Source: Myxococcales bacterium (lineage in GTDB: Bacteria > Myxococcota_A > Polyangia > Haliangiales > Haliangiaceae). From it: 57,490 nucleotides of DNA. The first letter of the stretch is position 1; each line of letters starts with the position of its first letter. Position numbers and translations under genes: made by a program. Below, one piece after another: positions 39,256 to 48,123 of the stretch. Location: positions 1 through 57,490 of the forward strand of contig CANKMW010000059.1 in assembly GCA_947483555.1 (NCBI GenBank). Direction: 5' to 3'. The notes beneath the pieces were generated by a model. The model saw only the letters and a list, made by a program, of their open reading frames with translations. It was not told where the DNA came from and did no database searches.

Positions 39256-40581
39256 GTGGGGCCGGTGACCGAGCGGCCCTCGACGGACGGCAAGCTTCTG
39301 GGCGGCGCTCCGAACGATCCGGTGCCGTTCGGCAAGTACTTCTTGCTCGGGCTCATCGCACGCGGCGGCATGGCCGAGGTCTACCGCGCCCGGCTGCGCG
39401 ACGACCAGCCCAAGGTCGTCGGCCATCCCCGGCTGCTGGCCATCAAGGTGATGCGGCCTCAGCTGGCGCGCGAAGCCCGCTTCGTCGACATGTTCCACCG
39501 CGAGGGCCAGCTCGCGCTGCTGTTGCGAAACCGCTGCATCGTCGAAACCGTCGAGATCGGCAAGATCGAGGGTCGGCACTACATCGCGATGGAGTACATC
39601 GGCGGTCGCGACCTGACCCAGGTGCTGCGCCGCTGCCAGGAGTCGAACCAGCGGATCCCGGTGCCGCACGCGGTCTACATCGCGGCCCGCATCGCCGAGG
39701 GCCTGCACTTCGCCCATAACCTGGTCGACGGCGACGGCCGGGTCCTCAACATCGTCAACCGTGACGTGTCGCCGTCCAACGTCCGCATGTCGTACGACGG
39801 TGACGTCAAGCTGCTCGATTTCGGCATCGCGCAGGCGCTGATGAAGTTCACCAGCGAGATCGGTGTCCTCAAGGGCAAGTTCAGCTACATGTCGCCGGAG
39901 CAGATCCGCGGCATGCCCCTCGACGCCCGCACCGACGTGTTCTCGACCGGGATCATCCTGCACGAGATGCTGACCACCGAGAAGCTGTTCCGCGGTGACA
40001 CCGAGTTCGCGTTGATGGAGAAGGTGCGCAAGGCCGAGGTGCCGCCGCCGTCGAACTTCAACCGCCGCGTCACGCCCGAGCTCGACACCATCGTCTACAA
40101 GGCCCTGGCTCGCGACGTGGCCGACCGCTACCAGAACGCGGCGGCGGTGGCCGCGGACCTCGACGCGTTGATCGCCGGCTACCGCTTCGACCCCAAGGAA
40201 CTGCGCCAGTTCATGCGGCAGCTGTTCCGCAAGGAGTACGCCAAGGAGCTCGAGGACACCAGCGTGCAGGTGCCGCCGCCGTCCGACGCCCCACGGCCGC
40301 GGCACGAAACGCCGACCGAAGTCACCGGCCAGACGCGCCAGGGCCCGAACACGGGCAACCCGGCCAAGGGATCCGCCACCGGGCCGGCCTCGGTGCCCGG
40401 CAGCGGGCGGCCGACCACGCCCGAGCCCGCGCGCGCCAAGAAGCCGACCACCCAGCCACCGCCGGTGGCAGCGGTGGGCGGCTCGCCGTCGTCGACGAAT
40501 GGAGCGCAGGCGACGGTCGATGACGACAGCGGCAAGTCCAAAGGGTTCTGGGGCTCGCTCTTCAAGCGTAAACAGAAATGA
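39256..40581 (+). CDS. Soluble Ser/Thr protein kinase with Pro-rich tail
   Basis: 441 residues from GTG 39256 (a GTG at 39265 is equally possible; no clear ribosome site). Kinase domain about 27-295: ARGGMAEVY (35-43), Lys64, catalytic VNRDVSPSN (167-175; Asn in place of His), LLDFGIAQ (186-193), YMSPEQIRG, RTDVFSTGIILHEMLTTEKLF. The tail (about 330-441) is Pro/Thr/Gly-rich and ends in KSKGFWGSLFKRKQK, a basic amphipathic end that could dock at membranes. No membrane helix. Overlaps the small membrane protein as ATGA, so they are made together. Confidence 0.88.
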   Translation: MGPVTERPSTDGKLLGGAPNDPVPFGKYFLLGLIARGGMAEVYRARLRDDQPKVVGHPRLLAIKVMRPQLAREARFVDMFHREGQLALLLRNRCIVETVEIGKIEGRHYIAMEYIGGRDLTQVLRRCQESNQRIPVPHAVYIAARIAEGLHFAHNLVDGDGRVLNIVNRDVSPSNVRMSYDGDVKLLDFGIAQALMKFTSEIGVLKGKFSYMSPEQIRGMPLDARTDVFSTGIILHEMLTTEKLFRGDTEFALMEKVRKAEVPPPSNFNRRVTPELDTIVYKALARDVADRYQNAAAVAADLDALIAGYRFDPKELRQFMRQLFRKEYAKELEDTSVQVPPPSDAPRPRHETPTEVTGQTRQGPNTGNPAKGSATGPASVPGSGRPTTPEPARAKKPTTQPPPVAAVGGSPSSTNGAQATVDDDSGKSKGFWGSLFKRKQK

Positions 40582-41054
40582 CCGCCGCGCCTCTCCGCCC
40601 GACCACCCAGATCGCCGTCGCCGGCAGTGCGGCGATGGGCCTCGCGCTCACCGCGATCGGGGTCCGCTCGCTGGTGAACGGGTCAACGCTGGGTCCGCCG
40701 CTGCTCGGCATCACGCTGCTCGCCATCGGCGCGCTGGGCATCGGCCTCGGCGCCGCGGCGTGGTACGGGCGGCGCGCGGCGTGGGCCATCCTCGCCGCGA
40801 CCTGGGGCGTGATCGGGTTCTGTGCCTTCTTCGCCGCACCCAAGCTGATCTCGCTGCGCCAGCTCGAGACGGTGACCATCGAGATGGAGCTCCAGATGGG
40901 ACGCGCCAAGGCCGAGGACAAGGTCGACAGCGAGAACCTCATCATCCGGCTCGAGAACCTCGCGGTGTGTACCCTGTTCGCGCTGCCGTTCGGGCTGCTC
41001 TGTTCCGGCCTGGTCGCCGGCGGCCGCGAGTTCGAGCGCCGCTCGGACGTCTAG
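40578..41054 (+). CDS. Small four-helix membrane protein
   Basis: 158 residues, ATG overlapping the kinase stop (ATGA). Four hydrophobic helices are visible: IAVAGSAAMGLALTAIGVRS (about 12-31), PLLGITLLAIGALGIGLGAAA (about 41-61), AAWAILAATWGVIGFCAFFA (about 67-86) and VCTLFALPFGLLCSGLVAGG (about 129-148), with a charged loop (ETVTIEMELQMGRAKAEDKV) between 3 and 4. No known family recognised. Translational coupling suggests it works with the kinase, e.g. as membrane anchor or sensor. Confidence 0.75.
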   Translation: MTAAPLRPTTQIAVAGSAAMGLALTAIGVRSLVNGSTLGPPLLGITLLAIGALGIGLGAAAWYGRRAAWAILAATWGVIGFCAFFAAPKLISLRQLETVTIEMELQMGRAKAEDKVDSENLIIRLENLAVCTLFALPFGLLCSGLVAGGREFERRSDV

Positions 41055-41055
41055 G

Positions 41056-42045
41056 TTGTCGATCTCGACGTTGACGGCGCCGTTGGCGTTGACGATCTGC
41101 CTGTCCGGCTGTGGCCGGCGCGCCTCGAGCCAGGATCCGGTGCCGTCGCCGGTGCCGTCGCCGTCAACCTCGACGTCAACGGTGCCGTCGCCGGTGCCGT
41201 CGCCGTCGCCGTCAGCGATCACGGACCTCAGCGCCTGCACGCGCATCCCGTTTGCCACCTCGCTGCCGCTCGCCGAGGCGTCGGGCGCCGAGTGGCTGCC
41301 TCGGGACGGAGGCGTGATCATGGTCGTCGCCGACAGCGGCCACGACGGCGAGTACCTGGTGATCGACGACGCCGACGGCCGCGTCCTCGACAGCGGCAAG
41401 CTGCCGCTCGGCGCCGCTGGCGGCGACGATCTCGAGGGGCTGACCAGCGACGGCGATCGGATCTGGGCCATCACGTCGAGCGGCTGGCTGCGGGCGTGGC
41501 GAGCCCGACCGACCGGTGGCTTCGAGCTGGTGGTCGCGGCCTACCGCGTCGACGACGAAGATCCGTGCCCCGTCGACGCCGTCAACTGCGGCCTCAACTA
41601 CGAGGGCCTGTGCCTGGCGCCGGCGGTGGTGCCGGCGGCGGCGCTCGGCGGTTGCCGCGGCTTTGCGGCGGCCAAGGCGACCGGCGACCTGGTCTGCCTG
41701 GTTGCCGACGGCGATCGGTGGCGCGCCGACCCGACACGTTCCATCCATGTCGGCGCGCGGGAGGTGCTGGCGGCGTGCGACATCACCGCCGACGGCACCG
41801 TGTGGACCGGTGACAACCTGTTCGGCGGTTCCACCGTGCGCCGCATCGTCGGCGGCGCGATCACGGACAGCGTCCACCTGGGCGACGGATTTCCCGAGGC
41901 GATGGCGGTCGCCCCCGCCGGCACCATCTACCGGTTCTCCGACACCGGCGGCGCGCCCAGCCGGATCGCCGCCTACCGCTGCACGCCGACGACGAGCGCG
42001 GCCGAACCGGCAAAGAAAGATGCTCTCGACGGCCACGGTGGGTAG
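41056..42045 (+). CDS. Beta-propeller lipoprotein (phytase-esterase/SdiA-like)
   Basis: 329 residues from TTG 41056 (start uncertain; TAGG lies just before it and the lipobox CLSGC then falls at 15-19). A Pro/Ser/Thr linker (PVPSPVPSPSTSTSTVPSPV) is coded by tandem repeats, followed by a propeller: GAEWLPRDGGVIMVVADSG, GEYLVIDDADGRVLDSG, GDDLEGLTSDGDRIWAITSS, NYEGLCLAPAVV, AMAVAPAGTIYRFSDTGG. The D-x-E-G-L-T and N-Y-E-G-L segments are as in esterase-like/SdiA-regulated propeller proteins. Not known to be linked to nrdR, which starts 9 bases later. Confidence 0.7.
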   Translation: MSISTLTAPLALTICLSGCGRRASSQDPVPSPVPSPSTSTSTVPSPVPSPSPSAITDLSACTRIPFATSLPLAEASGAEWLPRDGGVIMVVADSGHDGEYLVIDDADGRVLDSGKLPLGAAGGDDLEGLTSDGDRIWAITSSGWLRAWRARPTGGFELVVAAYRVDDEDPCPVDAVNCGLNYEGLCLAPAVVPAAALGGCRGFAAAKATGDLVCLVADGDRWRADPTRSIHVGAREVLAACDITADGTVWTGDNLFGGSTVRRIVGGAITDSVHLGDGFPEAMAVAPAGTIYRFSDTGGAPSRIAAYRCTPTTSAAEPAKKDALDGHGG

Positions 42046-42054
42046 GATCGCGGC

Positions 42055-42543
42055 GTGCAGTGCCCGTTCTGCGGCAGCGATTCGAGCGTCACCGAGACCC
42101 GGGTCTCGACCGATGGCGTGCGCCGGCGGCGCGTGTGCGGCTCGTGCAAGCGGCGCTTCACCACCTACGAACGGGTCGGCTCGCCCGGCCTCAAGGTCGA
42201 GAAGCGCGACGGCGAGCTCGAGCCGTTCGATGCCGAGAAGCTGTCTCACGCCCTCGAGCGCATCACCCGCCATCGGGCCGGCGTCGGTCCCGAGGTGCTG
42301 CGGCGCGTGGTCCGCGACGTCGAGGCCACGCTGGTCGACGGCGGCGCGCGGACCACGTCGTGGTCGGCGATCGTCCGCCTGGTGCTCGACCGCCTGACCG
42401 CCATCGACCGCGTGTCCGCCGACCGGCTGCGGATCAACTACGTCGACGAAGAAGGCCGGCTGCGCTTCGAGGAGCCCGACGAGGCCGCGCACGTCGTCCC
42501 CCAGCTCGGCCTGTTTGGCGCTGACCCCGATCCGGAACCGTAG
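42055..42543 (+). CDS. nrdR: Transcriptional repressor NrdR
   Basis: 162 residues, GTG start. Zinc ribbon C3xxC6...C28xxC31 with RRRRVCGSCKRRFTTYER, followed by the ATP-cone (VEKRDGELEPFDAEKLSHALERI...VSADRLRINYVDEEGR). Represses ribonucleotide reductase genes according to dATP/ATP level by binding NrdR boxes. Length and both domains are standard. No nrd gene lies in the window, so the targets are elsewhere. Confidence 0.95.
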   Translation: MQCPFCGSDSSVTETRVSTDGVRRRRVCGSCKRRFTTYERVGSPGLKVEKRDGELEPFDAEKLSHALERITRHRAGVGPEVLRRVVRDVEATLVDGGARTTSWSAIVRLVLDRLTAIDRVSADRLRINYVDEEGRLRFEEPDEAAHVVPQLGLFGADPDPEP

Positions 42544-42626
42544 CGCCCGTGCGCGGGCCCTCGCCGAGTAAGCCGGTGAAACGGAGGCCCGGCCGCGGTG
42601 CCCGGCGCCGGTGTTAGGGTCCCGCC

Positions 42627-43451
42627 ATGCGCGAGCCTCCCAGCCCCGAGAGCCAGCGGATCTTCCAGCCCGGCCTGTTCGACGGTCAGGTCGCCCTCAT
42701 CACCGGCGGCGGCTCCGGCATCGGGCTCACCACCGCCGCCGAGCTCGCGCGGCTGGGCGCGCGGGTCGCCATCTGCGGCCGGACGCCGGAGAAGCTCGAG
42801 GCTGCCAGCGCCGAGCTGGCGGCGGTGGCCGCCGGCGGGGCCGCCGCCGTGCACACCGCGGTGTGCGACATTCGCGAGGTCGACCAGGTCAAGCGGATGG
42901 TGGCCGGCGTCGTCGAGTGCTTCGGTGCCATCGACGTGCTGGTCAACAACGCCGGCGGTCAGTTCCCGTCGCCGGCGCAGCACATCAGCGCCAACGGGTT
43001 CGCCGCGGTGGTGAAGAACAACCTGCTCGGCACCTGGAACGTGACCTGCGAGGTCGCCAACCAGACCATGATCCCGCGCCGGCGCGGCCGCGTCATCATG
43101 GTGATCGCGAACATCTACCGCGGCTTCCCCGGCATGGCGCACACCGGCGCCGCCCGTGCCGGCGTCGAGAACCTCACCATGTCGCTGGCCGTCGAATGGT
43201 CGCAGTTCGGCATCCTGGTCAACGCGGTGGCGCCCGGCATCATCATCTCGTCGGGGACCATGCGGTACCCGCCCGAGATCGTGGCGCGCGGCGTCCGCGC
43301 CACGCCGCTCAGGCGGGCCGGTACCGTCGACGAGGTCGCCGCGTCGATCACGTTCCTGGCCTCGCCGGCCGCGCAGTTCATCACCGGCGCCACCCTGCGC
43401 ATCGACGGCGCCCAGTCGCTGTGGGGCGACACCTGGGAGTTGCCGGCGTAG
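42627..43451 (+). CDS. SDR, trans-2-enoyl-CoA reductase-like (PECR/DECR type)
   Basis: 274 residues. Rossmann motif ALITGGGSGIG (about 23-33), NNAGGQF (107-113), and HTGAARAGVENLTMSLAVEW, which is the PECR-type sequence where the canonical YxxxK Tyr is replaced (His-Thr-Gly-Ala-Ala-Arg). This family reduces enoyl-CoA or 2,4-dienoyl-CoA with NADPH without the classical Tyr. C-terminal GATLRIDGAQSLWGD. Cytoplasmic; a fatty-acid or polyketide-type substrate is inferred. Convergent with the SDR on the other strand. Confidence 0.88.
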   Translation: MREPPSPESQRIFQPGLFDGQVALITGGGSGIGLTTAAELARLGARVAICGRTPEKLEAASAELAAVAAGGAAAVHTAVCDIREVDQVKRMVAGVVECFGAIDVLVNNAGGQFPSPAQHISANGFAAVVKNNLLGTWNVTCEVANQTMIPRRRGRVIMVIANIYRGFPGMAHTGAARAGVENLTMSLAVEWSQFGILVNAVAPGIIISSGTMRYPPEIVARGVRATPLRRAGTVDEVAASITFLASPAAQFITGATLRIDGAQSLWGDTWELPA

Positions 43452-43465
43452 CGGATCGGGCGGCG

Positions 43466-44227
43466 TCAGAAGGCGCGGGACTGGCCGCCGTCGACGACGA
43501 TGCAGGCGCCGGTCACCCAGCGCGCGCGCGGCGAGACCAGGAACGTGACCACGTCGGCGACCTCCTCCGGCGCACCGAACCGCCCGGCCGGGAGATCGCG
43601 GGCGACGAACGCGGCGATGCCCTCGGGATCGGCCTGCTGCCGGCGATCCCAGCCACCGCCCGGGAACAGGATCGACCCGGGGGCCACGCTGTTGACGCGG
43701 ATGCCGTCGCCGGCGACCTCCCGGGCCAGCGCCTTGGCCAGCGCGATCACGCCGGCCTTGGCGACGTTGTAGCCCGGCGAACCTCCCGCCTCGCGGCCCC
43801 AGATCGACGACACCAGCACGATCGCACCGCCGCTGGCGGCGCGCAGGTGCGGCAGCGCGCGCTGCGCCACCCGCGCGCTCGACCACAGGTTGGTGTCGAG
43901 CGAGCGGGCCAGGTCGGCGTCGTCCATCTCGGCGACCGTGCGCGCGAACGACTTGCCGACGTTGGCGACCACGATGTCGAGGCCGCCGAGCGCCGCCGCC
44001 GCGCCGTCGACGGCGGCGGTGGCACCATCGGCCGTGATCACGTCGGCGACGATCGCGACGTGACCGCCGCCTGGCAACTCGGCGCGCAACCGCTCGAGAT
44101 CGGCGGCGCCGCGAGCCACCGCCGCGACCCGAACCCCCTCGCCGGCCAGCGCGAGCGCGATGGCGCGGCCGATGCCGCGGCTGGCCCCGGCCACCAGCGC
44201 ACGTTGGCCACCCAGCCCCAGGTCCAC
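43466..44227 (-). CDS. SDR family NAD(P)-dependent oxidoreductase
   Basis: 253 residues, GTG start with AAGGAG at 6 bases. Classical SDR: GASRGIGRAIALAL, VANVG (NNAG equivalent), SS of VLVSSIWG, and YNVAKAG (Tyr/Lys pair), ending VTGACIVVDGGQSRAF. Catalyses oxidation/reduction of an alcohol or carbonyl with NAD(P). Convergent with the PECR-like gene at 42627 and 9 bases downstream of the lamin-tail-like gene. Confidence 0.92.
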   Translation of the reverse strand: MDLGLGGQRALVAGASRGIGRAIALALAGEGVRVAAVARGAADLERLRAELPGGGHVAIVADVITADGATAAVDGAAAALGGLDIVVANVGKSFARTVAEMDDADLARSLDTNLWSSARVAQRALPHLRAASGGAIVLVSSIWGREAGGSPGYNVAKAGVIALAKALAREVAGDGIRVNSVAPGSILFPGGGWDRRQQADPEGIAAFVARDLPAGRFGAPEEVADVVTFLVSPRARWVTGACIVVDGGQSRAF

Positions 44228-44236
44228 CGCGGCTCC

Positions 44237-44644
44237 TTACTTCGCCACGACGGCGGCGACGCCGCCCGGCGCCGACGGATCGAAGACCGCCTTGCTCACC
44301 GCCAGGCCGCGCAGGGTCAGGGTCAGCACCGTCCCCACGCCGGCGAGGTAGGTGCGGGGCAGGAACAAGAAGTAGTTCTTCACCCCTTCCTCGGGCGGCG
44401 GCTCGCCGTGCGCCTTGGTGCCGGGATTGCCGGTCAGCATGCGCACCCGCTCGCCGGGCTGCATCACGAACCCGGGATCGATGACGCCGAGCGCCGAGCG
44501 CTTGCTGTGGCCCTGCTTGCCGACCGTCATGCCGCAGCCGCGGGTGTTGAATGGGAGCTTGCCGTCGTTCTCGAGCACGACCCATTCGGTGTTGAGTTGC
44601 TCGCCGTCAGGGGCGGTGTGGATTTCGACGAAACGGATCCCCAT
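44237..44644 (-). CDS. Lamin-tail-like beta-sandwich protein (hypothetical)
   Basis: 135 residues from ATG 44644 (a TTG 13 codons earlier is possible; no strong ribosome site). The pattern VEIHTAPDGEQLNTEWVVLEND, FNTRGCGMTV, VIDPGFVMQPGERVRMLTGNPG and LTLTLRGLAVSKAVF resembles bacterial lamin-tail domains (LTD) with strands W-V-L-E-N-D. Such domains are usually part of exported proteins, but no signal peptide is visible, so it should be cytoplasmic. 9 bases before the SDR gene, same strand. Confidence 0.6.
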   Translation of the reverse strand: MGIRFVEIHTAPDGEQLNTEWVVLENDGKLPFNTRGCGMTVGKQGHSKRSALGVIDPGFVMQPGERVRMLTGNPGTKAHGEPPPEEGVKNYFLFLPRTYLAGVGTVLTLTLRGLAVSKAVFDPSAPGGVAAVVAK

Positions 44645-44712
44645 GGAGGGGGGCACCGTACCGATCCAGGGCGGCCGTTGCAATCCGCGCGGTCCCGACG
44701 ATAATCGCCCAG

Positions 44713-45117
44713 ATGCCCAAGGAGGTGATCCGCGTGGTCGCGGCGGTGATCGAGCATGAGGGGCGGTACCTCATCACGCAGCGCAACGCGTCCGCCGTCT
44801 TGCCGCTGTTGTGGGAGTTCCCGGGCGGCCGCGTCGAGCCGACCGAGTCGGACCAGGCCGCGCTCGAGCGCGAGGTCCAGGGCCGGATCGGGGTCGTGGT
44901 CGTCGTCGGGGACAAGGTCGGCGAGCACGTGCACGAGTACGCCCGCTACGAGGTGCACATGGTCATGTTCTCGTGCCGGCTGCCCGACGGCGCCGTGCCC
45001 TACCCGGCCACGGTCGCTGACCTGCGGTGGGTGACGTCGCGCGAGTTCCTCGACTACGAGTTTCCCCCAGCCGACGAGACCACGCTGGCGAAGCTGCTGG
45101 GCCTGATGCGGAACTGA
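44713..45117 (+). CDS. Nudix hydrolase-like protein with altered catalytic box
   Basis: 134 residues, ATG 44713. The fold is Nudix: GRYLITQRNASAVLPLLWEFPGGRVE, then a box (39-61) that should be GX5EX7REUXEEXGU. It keeps G39, E45, R53 and E54, but the two metal-binding glutamates are replaced (REVQGRIG: G57, R58). WEFPGG and the helix are otherwise MutT-like (8-oxo-dGTPase or similar). Probably weak or inactive, or a binding protein. Divergent from the lamin-tail gene, 68 bases apart. Confidence 0.82.
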   Translation: MPKEVIRVVAAVIEHEGRYLITQRNASAVLPLLWEFPGGRVEPTESDQAALEREVQGRIGVVVVVGDKVGEHVHEYARYEVHMVMFSCRLPDGAVPYPATVADLRWVTSREFLDYEFPPADETTLAKLLGLMRN

Positions 45118-45157
45118 CCGCGGAACTCGCGGAAACGACCGCGGCTCGGGCCCAGGG

Positions 45158-47440
45158 TCAGCCGACCGCACGGGCGATGGCGATCGTGATCCCGGTCGCC
45201 AGCGCGACCGCGACCATGAACGCGATGGGGAGGACCCAGGCCGGCAGCTTGCGGCGATACGGAACCCCCGCCGTCCAGTCGCCCCAGGCTTGCTGCGGAT
45301 ACGGCGGCATGCCGATGAGGTGCGCCGGCAGGCTCACGTCCTGCTGCGGCATCGTGCCCGGCGGCGTGCCATAGGGTTGCACCAGCAGCTCACCCGACGG
45401 GAACGGCTGGTGACCGCCGGGCTGGAACGCCGCAGCCATGGCATCGACGGGCGCGCGATCGGTGGGCTGGTCAGCGGGGGGCGGCGCGGCGGCGGCGAAC
45501 GGCGACGGTGGTGGCGCCTGCGGCGGCGGGTCGTGGCGTGGCGGCGCGACCGCGTCCATCGCCGGCACGGTCGCCGAGCGACCGAGGTCGACCGCGGTCG
45601 GGATCGGGATCCGTTGCTGATCGAGCGTCGTCGGCCCGTCGGCGTCCTCGCTCGGTCCTGCCGCCGCGGCGGGCGACGAGGCCGCCGCGGCGCGCGCCTC
45701 GGCGGCGCGAATCTCGGCGATCGCACCGCCGACGAAGCCGCCGTCGATCATCGCCATGGTCTTGACGTCGGGCGCCGAGGCGAAGCCGCGCGCGGACGAT
45801 GACGGCGTCGGCTCGGGCTCCGAGATCACCGTCGCCACCACCGCCGCCCCGGACGCCGGCCCGAAGGACTTGCCTGACTTGCCGGCCAGCGGCGACGGTT
45901 CGGTCTGCGACTTCGAGCGATCGGGGCGCTTCGGCGCCGCCGGCAGGCTTGGCAGCGAGGGCAGCGCGCCGGCTGGCGGCCGCGGCGCCAGCTTGCTCGG
46001 ACCGCCGAACAGCGATGGGATCTCCTGGCGCTCGGGCTCGGGCGTGGCCGGCAACGGGGCCGCCCTGAGGCCGCCCGGCGGACCACCGAACATGCTGCCG
46101 CCGGGGGTGGCGGCACCGAACACCGGCGCGGTGGTCGAACGCGGCGGCACCGGCGACGGTGGCACCGGCGGCGGCACGGGTGGCGGCGGTGGCGGTGCCT
46201 CGGGTGGCGGCTTCACGGCCGCCTGCCGCTGGCTCTGGCGGCGCACGCGCTCGTCGAGCTCGGCGACCATCGCCAGCGGGTTCATCTCGATGCGGGTCGA
46301 TTCGCCGCCTGATTCGTCGCCACCGCCGCCGTCGGCGGCATCCAGATCCTCGATCACCTCGAACTGCGAGACTTCGTCGACCTGTGACACCGACGCCGAG
46401 CCCGAGCCATCCTCGTCGTCCCAGCCGGTCGCCGACGCCGAACGCCCGGCGATCAGCTCGCGCATCCGCGCGCCCTGATCGTTGATCTCCGGACCGTAGT
46501 ACTGATCGATGAACAGCGCGATGTCACCGGCCCCCGAGGCCTTGCCGCGGCTGTGCAGGTAGTTCGTCATCGCCTCGCCGAACGCCTCGGTCGACGGATA
46601 GCGCTGCGATGGGTTCTTGGCCAGCGCCTTGAGCAGGATGGGATCGAGCGCCGGATCGAGCTCGACGTTCGACGCCGAGGGCGCCGGGACCTTGCACTCG
46701 AGGATCGCCTGGTAGGTGTCATACGCCGAGCCGCGCTTGAAGAGTCGGCGGCCGGTGAGCAGCTCGTGCAGCACCACGCCGAGCGCGAACACGTCGGTGC
46801 GGCGATCGACATCCTTGGCCTGGCACTGCTCCGGCGACATGTACGCGAACTTGCCCTTGATGGTGCCGCTGCGGGTCGCGGTCTCGCGCTCCTCTGCCTT
46901 CGCGATCCCGAAATCAACGACCTTGACGACACCCTCGAATGTCACCACGAGGTTCTGGGGTGAGATGTCGCGGTGTACGAGGTTGAGCTGCTTGCCGCTC
47001 GACTGGCACTCGTGGGCGTAGTGCAAGCCGTCGCACGCCTGCACCGCGAGACCGAGGACGAGCGGCACCGGGATACAGCCACGTGGCACCCGCTCGACGG
47101 CACGCCGGGCCAGCAGCGCCATGGACATGCCGGCGATGTACTCCATCACCAGGTAGTAGCGCCCGTCCTGCTCGCCGAGACCGAGCGTCTGCACGATGTT
47201 GGAGTGTCCGAGGTGGGAGCCCAGCCGGGCTTCATCCAGGAACATCTGAACGAACTCGGGGTCGAAGGCGAGGTGATCGTGGAGGCACTTGACGACCACG
47301 TACTTCTCGAAGCCCGCGGTGCCACTGACGCGCGCCAGATAGATCTCGGCCGTGCCGCCGAGCGCCAGCAACGCCAGCAGGTCGTACTGGCCCAGGCGCT
47401 TGCCGACGAGGGCACCAGCGCCGCTCGGAAGGCTTCCCAT
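45158..47440 (-). CDS. Ser/Thr protein kinase with C-terminal membrane anchor
   Basis: 760 residues. Kinase domain about 20-290: loosened Gly-loop ALGGTAEIY, Lys51, LVHRDISPQN (154-163), VDFGIAKAE (175-183), YMSPEQCQA. Then about 430 residues of low-complexity Pro/Ala/Ser linker (EAPPPPPPVPPPVPPSPVPP) and a single helix right at the end (LPAWVLPIAFMVAVALATGI, about 731-750) with only IAIARAVG after it, so no external sensor domain. Tail-anchored orientation. Signals may come through the linker or by oligomerising. Lies between the Nudix gene and frr, on the same strand as the translation cluster. Confidence 0.9.
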   Translation of the reverse strand: MGSLPSGAGALVGKRLGQYDLLALLALGGTAEIYLARVSGTAGFEKYVVVKCLHDHLAFDPEFVQMFLDEARLGSHLGHSNIVQTLGLGEQDGRYYLVMEYIAGMSMALLARRAVERVPRGCIPVPLVLGLAVQACDGLHYAHECQSSGKQLNLVHRDISPQNLVVTFEGVVKVVDFGIAKAEERETATRSGTIKGKFAYMSPEQCQAKDVDRRTDVFALGVVLHELLTGRRLFKRGSAYDTYQAILECKVPAPSASNVELDPALDPILLKALAKNPSQRYPSTEAFGEAMTNYLHSRGKASGAGDIALFIDQYYGPEINDQGARMRELIAGRSASATGWDDEDGSGSASVSQVDEVSQFEVIEDLDAADGGGGDESGGESTRIEMNPLAMVAELDERVRRQSQRQAAVKPPPEAPPPPPPVPPPVPPSPVPPRSTTAPVFGAATPGGSMFGGPPGGLRAAPLPATPEPERQEIPSLFGGPSKLAPRPPAGALPSLPSLPAAPKRPDRSKSQTEPSPLAGKSGKSFGPASGAAVVATVISEPEPTPSSSARGFASAPDVKTMAMIDGGFVGGAIAEIRAAEARAAAASSPAAAAGPSEDADGPTTLDQQRIPIPTAVDLGRSATVPAMDAVAPPRHDPPPQAPPPSPFAAAAPPPADQPTDRAPVDAMAAAFQPGGHQPFPSGELLVQPYGTPPGTMPQQDVSLPAHLIGMPPYPQQAWGDWTAGVPYRRKLPAWVLPIAFMVAVALATGITIAIARAVG

Positions 47441-47460
47441 CCCTGCGGATCATAGCGCCC

Positions 47461-47490
47461 CGGCGCCGAGGAACGTAGGTTTCGGCGCCG
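47461..47490. terminator. Hairpin between frr and the tail-anchored kinase
   Basis: CGGCGCCGA (47461-47469), a 12-base loop and TCGGCGCCG (47482-47490): perfect 9-bp stem. No T-run; it may end the frr transcript or fold in the kinase leader, 20 bases before its ATG. Confidence 0.45.
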
Positions 47491-47563
47491 CTTCGACCCC
47501 GTACCCCTCGCCCTTTCGGTCGAACCCCGCGGTCCGACCCTTCGCCTCAGCCGGGCGGGTACC

Positions 47564-48121
47564 TCAGATCTCGAGGATCTCTTTCTCCTTCGACGCCGCC
47601 AGGTCGTCGACCGAGGCCACGAATCGGTCGGTGAGATCCTGGACTCGCTTCTCGCCGTTCTTGCGCTCGTCCTCGGTGATCTCCTTGTCCTTCTCGGCGT
47701 CCTTCAGGAGATCCATCGCGTCGCGCCGCGCCGCGCGCACCGCCACCTTGGCCTCCTCGGTCATCTTCTTGACGCTCTTGACCAGGTCCTTGCGGCGCTC
47801 CTGGGTCAGCGGCGGGATCGGGAGCCGCACCAGGTCGCTGTCGGCGACCGGGTTGATGCCCAGATCGCTGGCCCGGATCGCCTTGTCGATCACGGCGACC
47901 ATGTTCTTCTCCCACGGCTTCACCGTGATGAGGCGGGCGTCGACCACGGTCACCGTCGACACCTGATTCACCGGCGTCGGCGTGCCGTAGTAGTCGACCT
48001 TGATGCCGTCGAGCATCGCGGTCGTGGCGCGACCGGTGCGCACCTTGGCCAGATCGCGCTTGAAGGCCTCGATGGCCTTCTTCATGCCTTCCTCGGCGTC
48101 CTTGCTGATGTCTTCGACCAT
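47564..48121 (-). CDS. frr: Ribosome recycling factor
   Basis: 185 residues from ATG 48121 (MVEDISKDAEEGMKKAIEAF), preceded on the strand by the pyrH stop with 2 bases between. All RRF marks are present: DLAKVRTGRATTAMLDGIKVDYYG, PVNQVSTV, DARLITVKPWEKN, LGINPVADSDLVRLPIPPLTQERRKDLVK and the C-terminal helix. Splits the post-termination ribosome with EF-G. Last gene of the rpsB-tsf-pyrH-frr cluster. Confidence 0.97.
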   Translation of the reverse strand: MVEDISKDAEEGMKKAIEAFKRDLAKVRTGRATTAMLDGIKVDYYGTPTPVNQVSTVTVVDARLITVKPWEKNMVAVIDKAIRASDLGINPVADSDLVRLPIPPLTQERRKDLVKSVKKMTEEAKVAVRAARRDAMDLLKDAEKDKEITEDERKNGEKRVQDLTDRFVASVDDLAASKEKEILEI

Positions 48122-48123
48122 GA

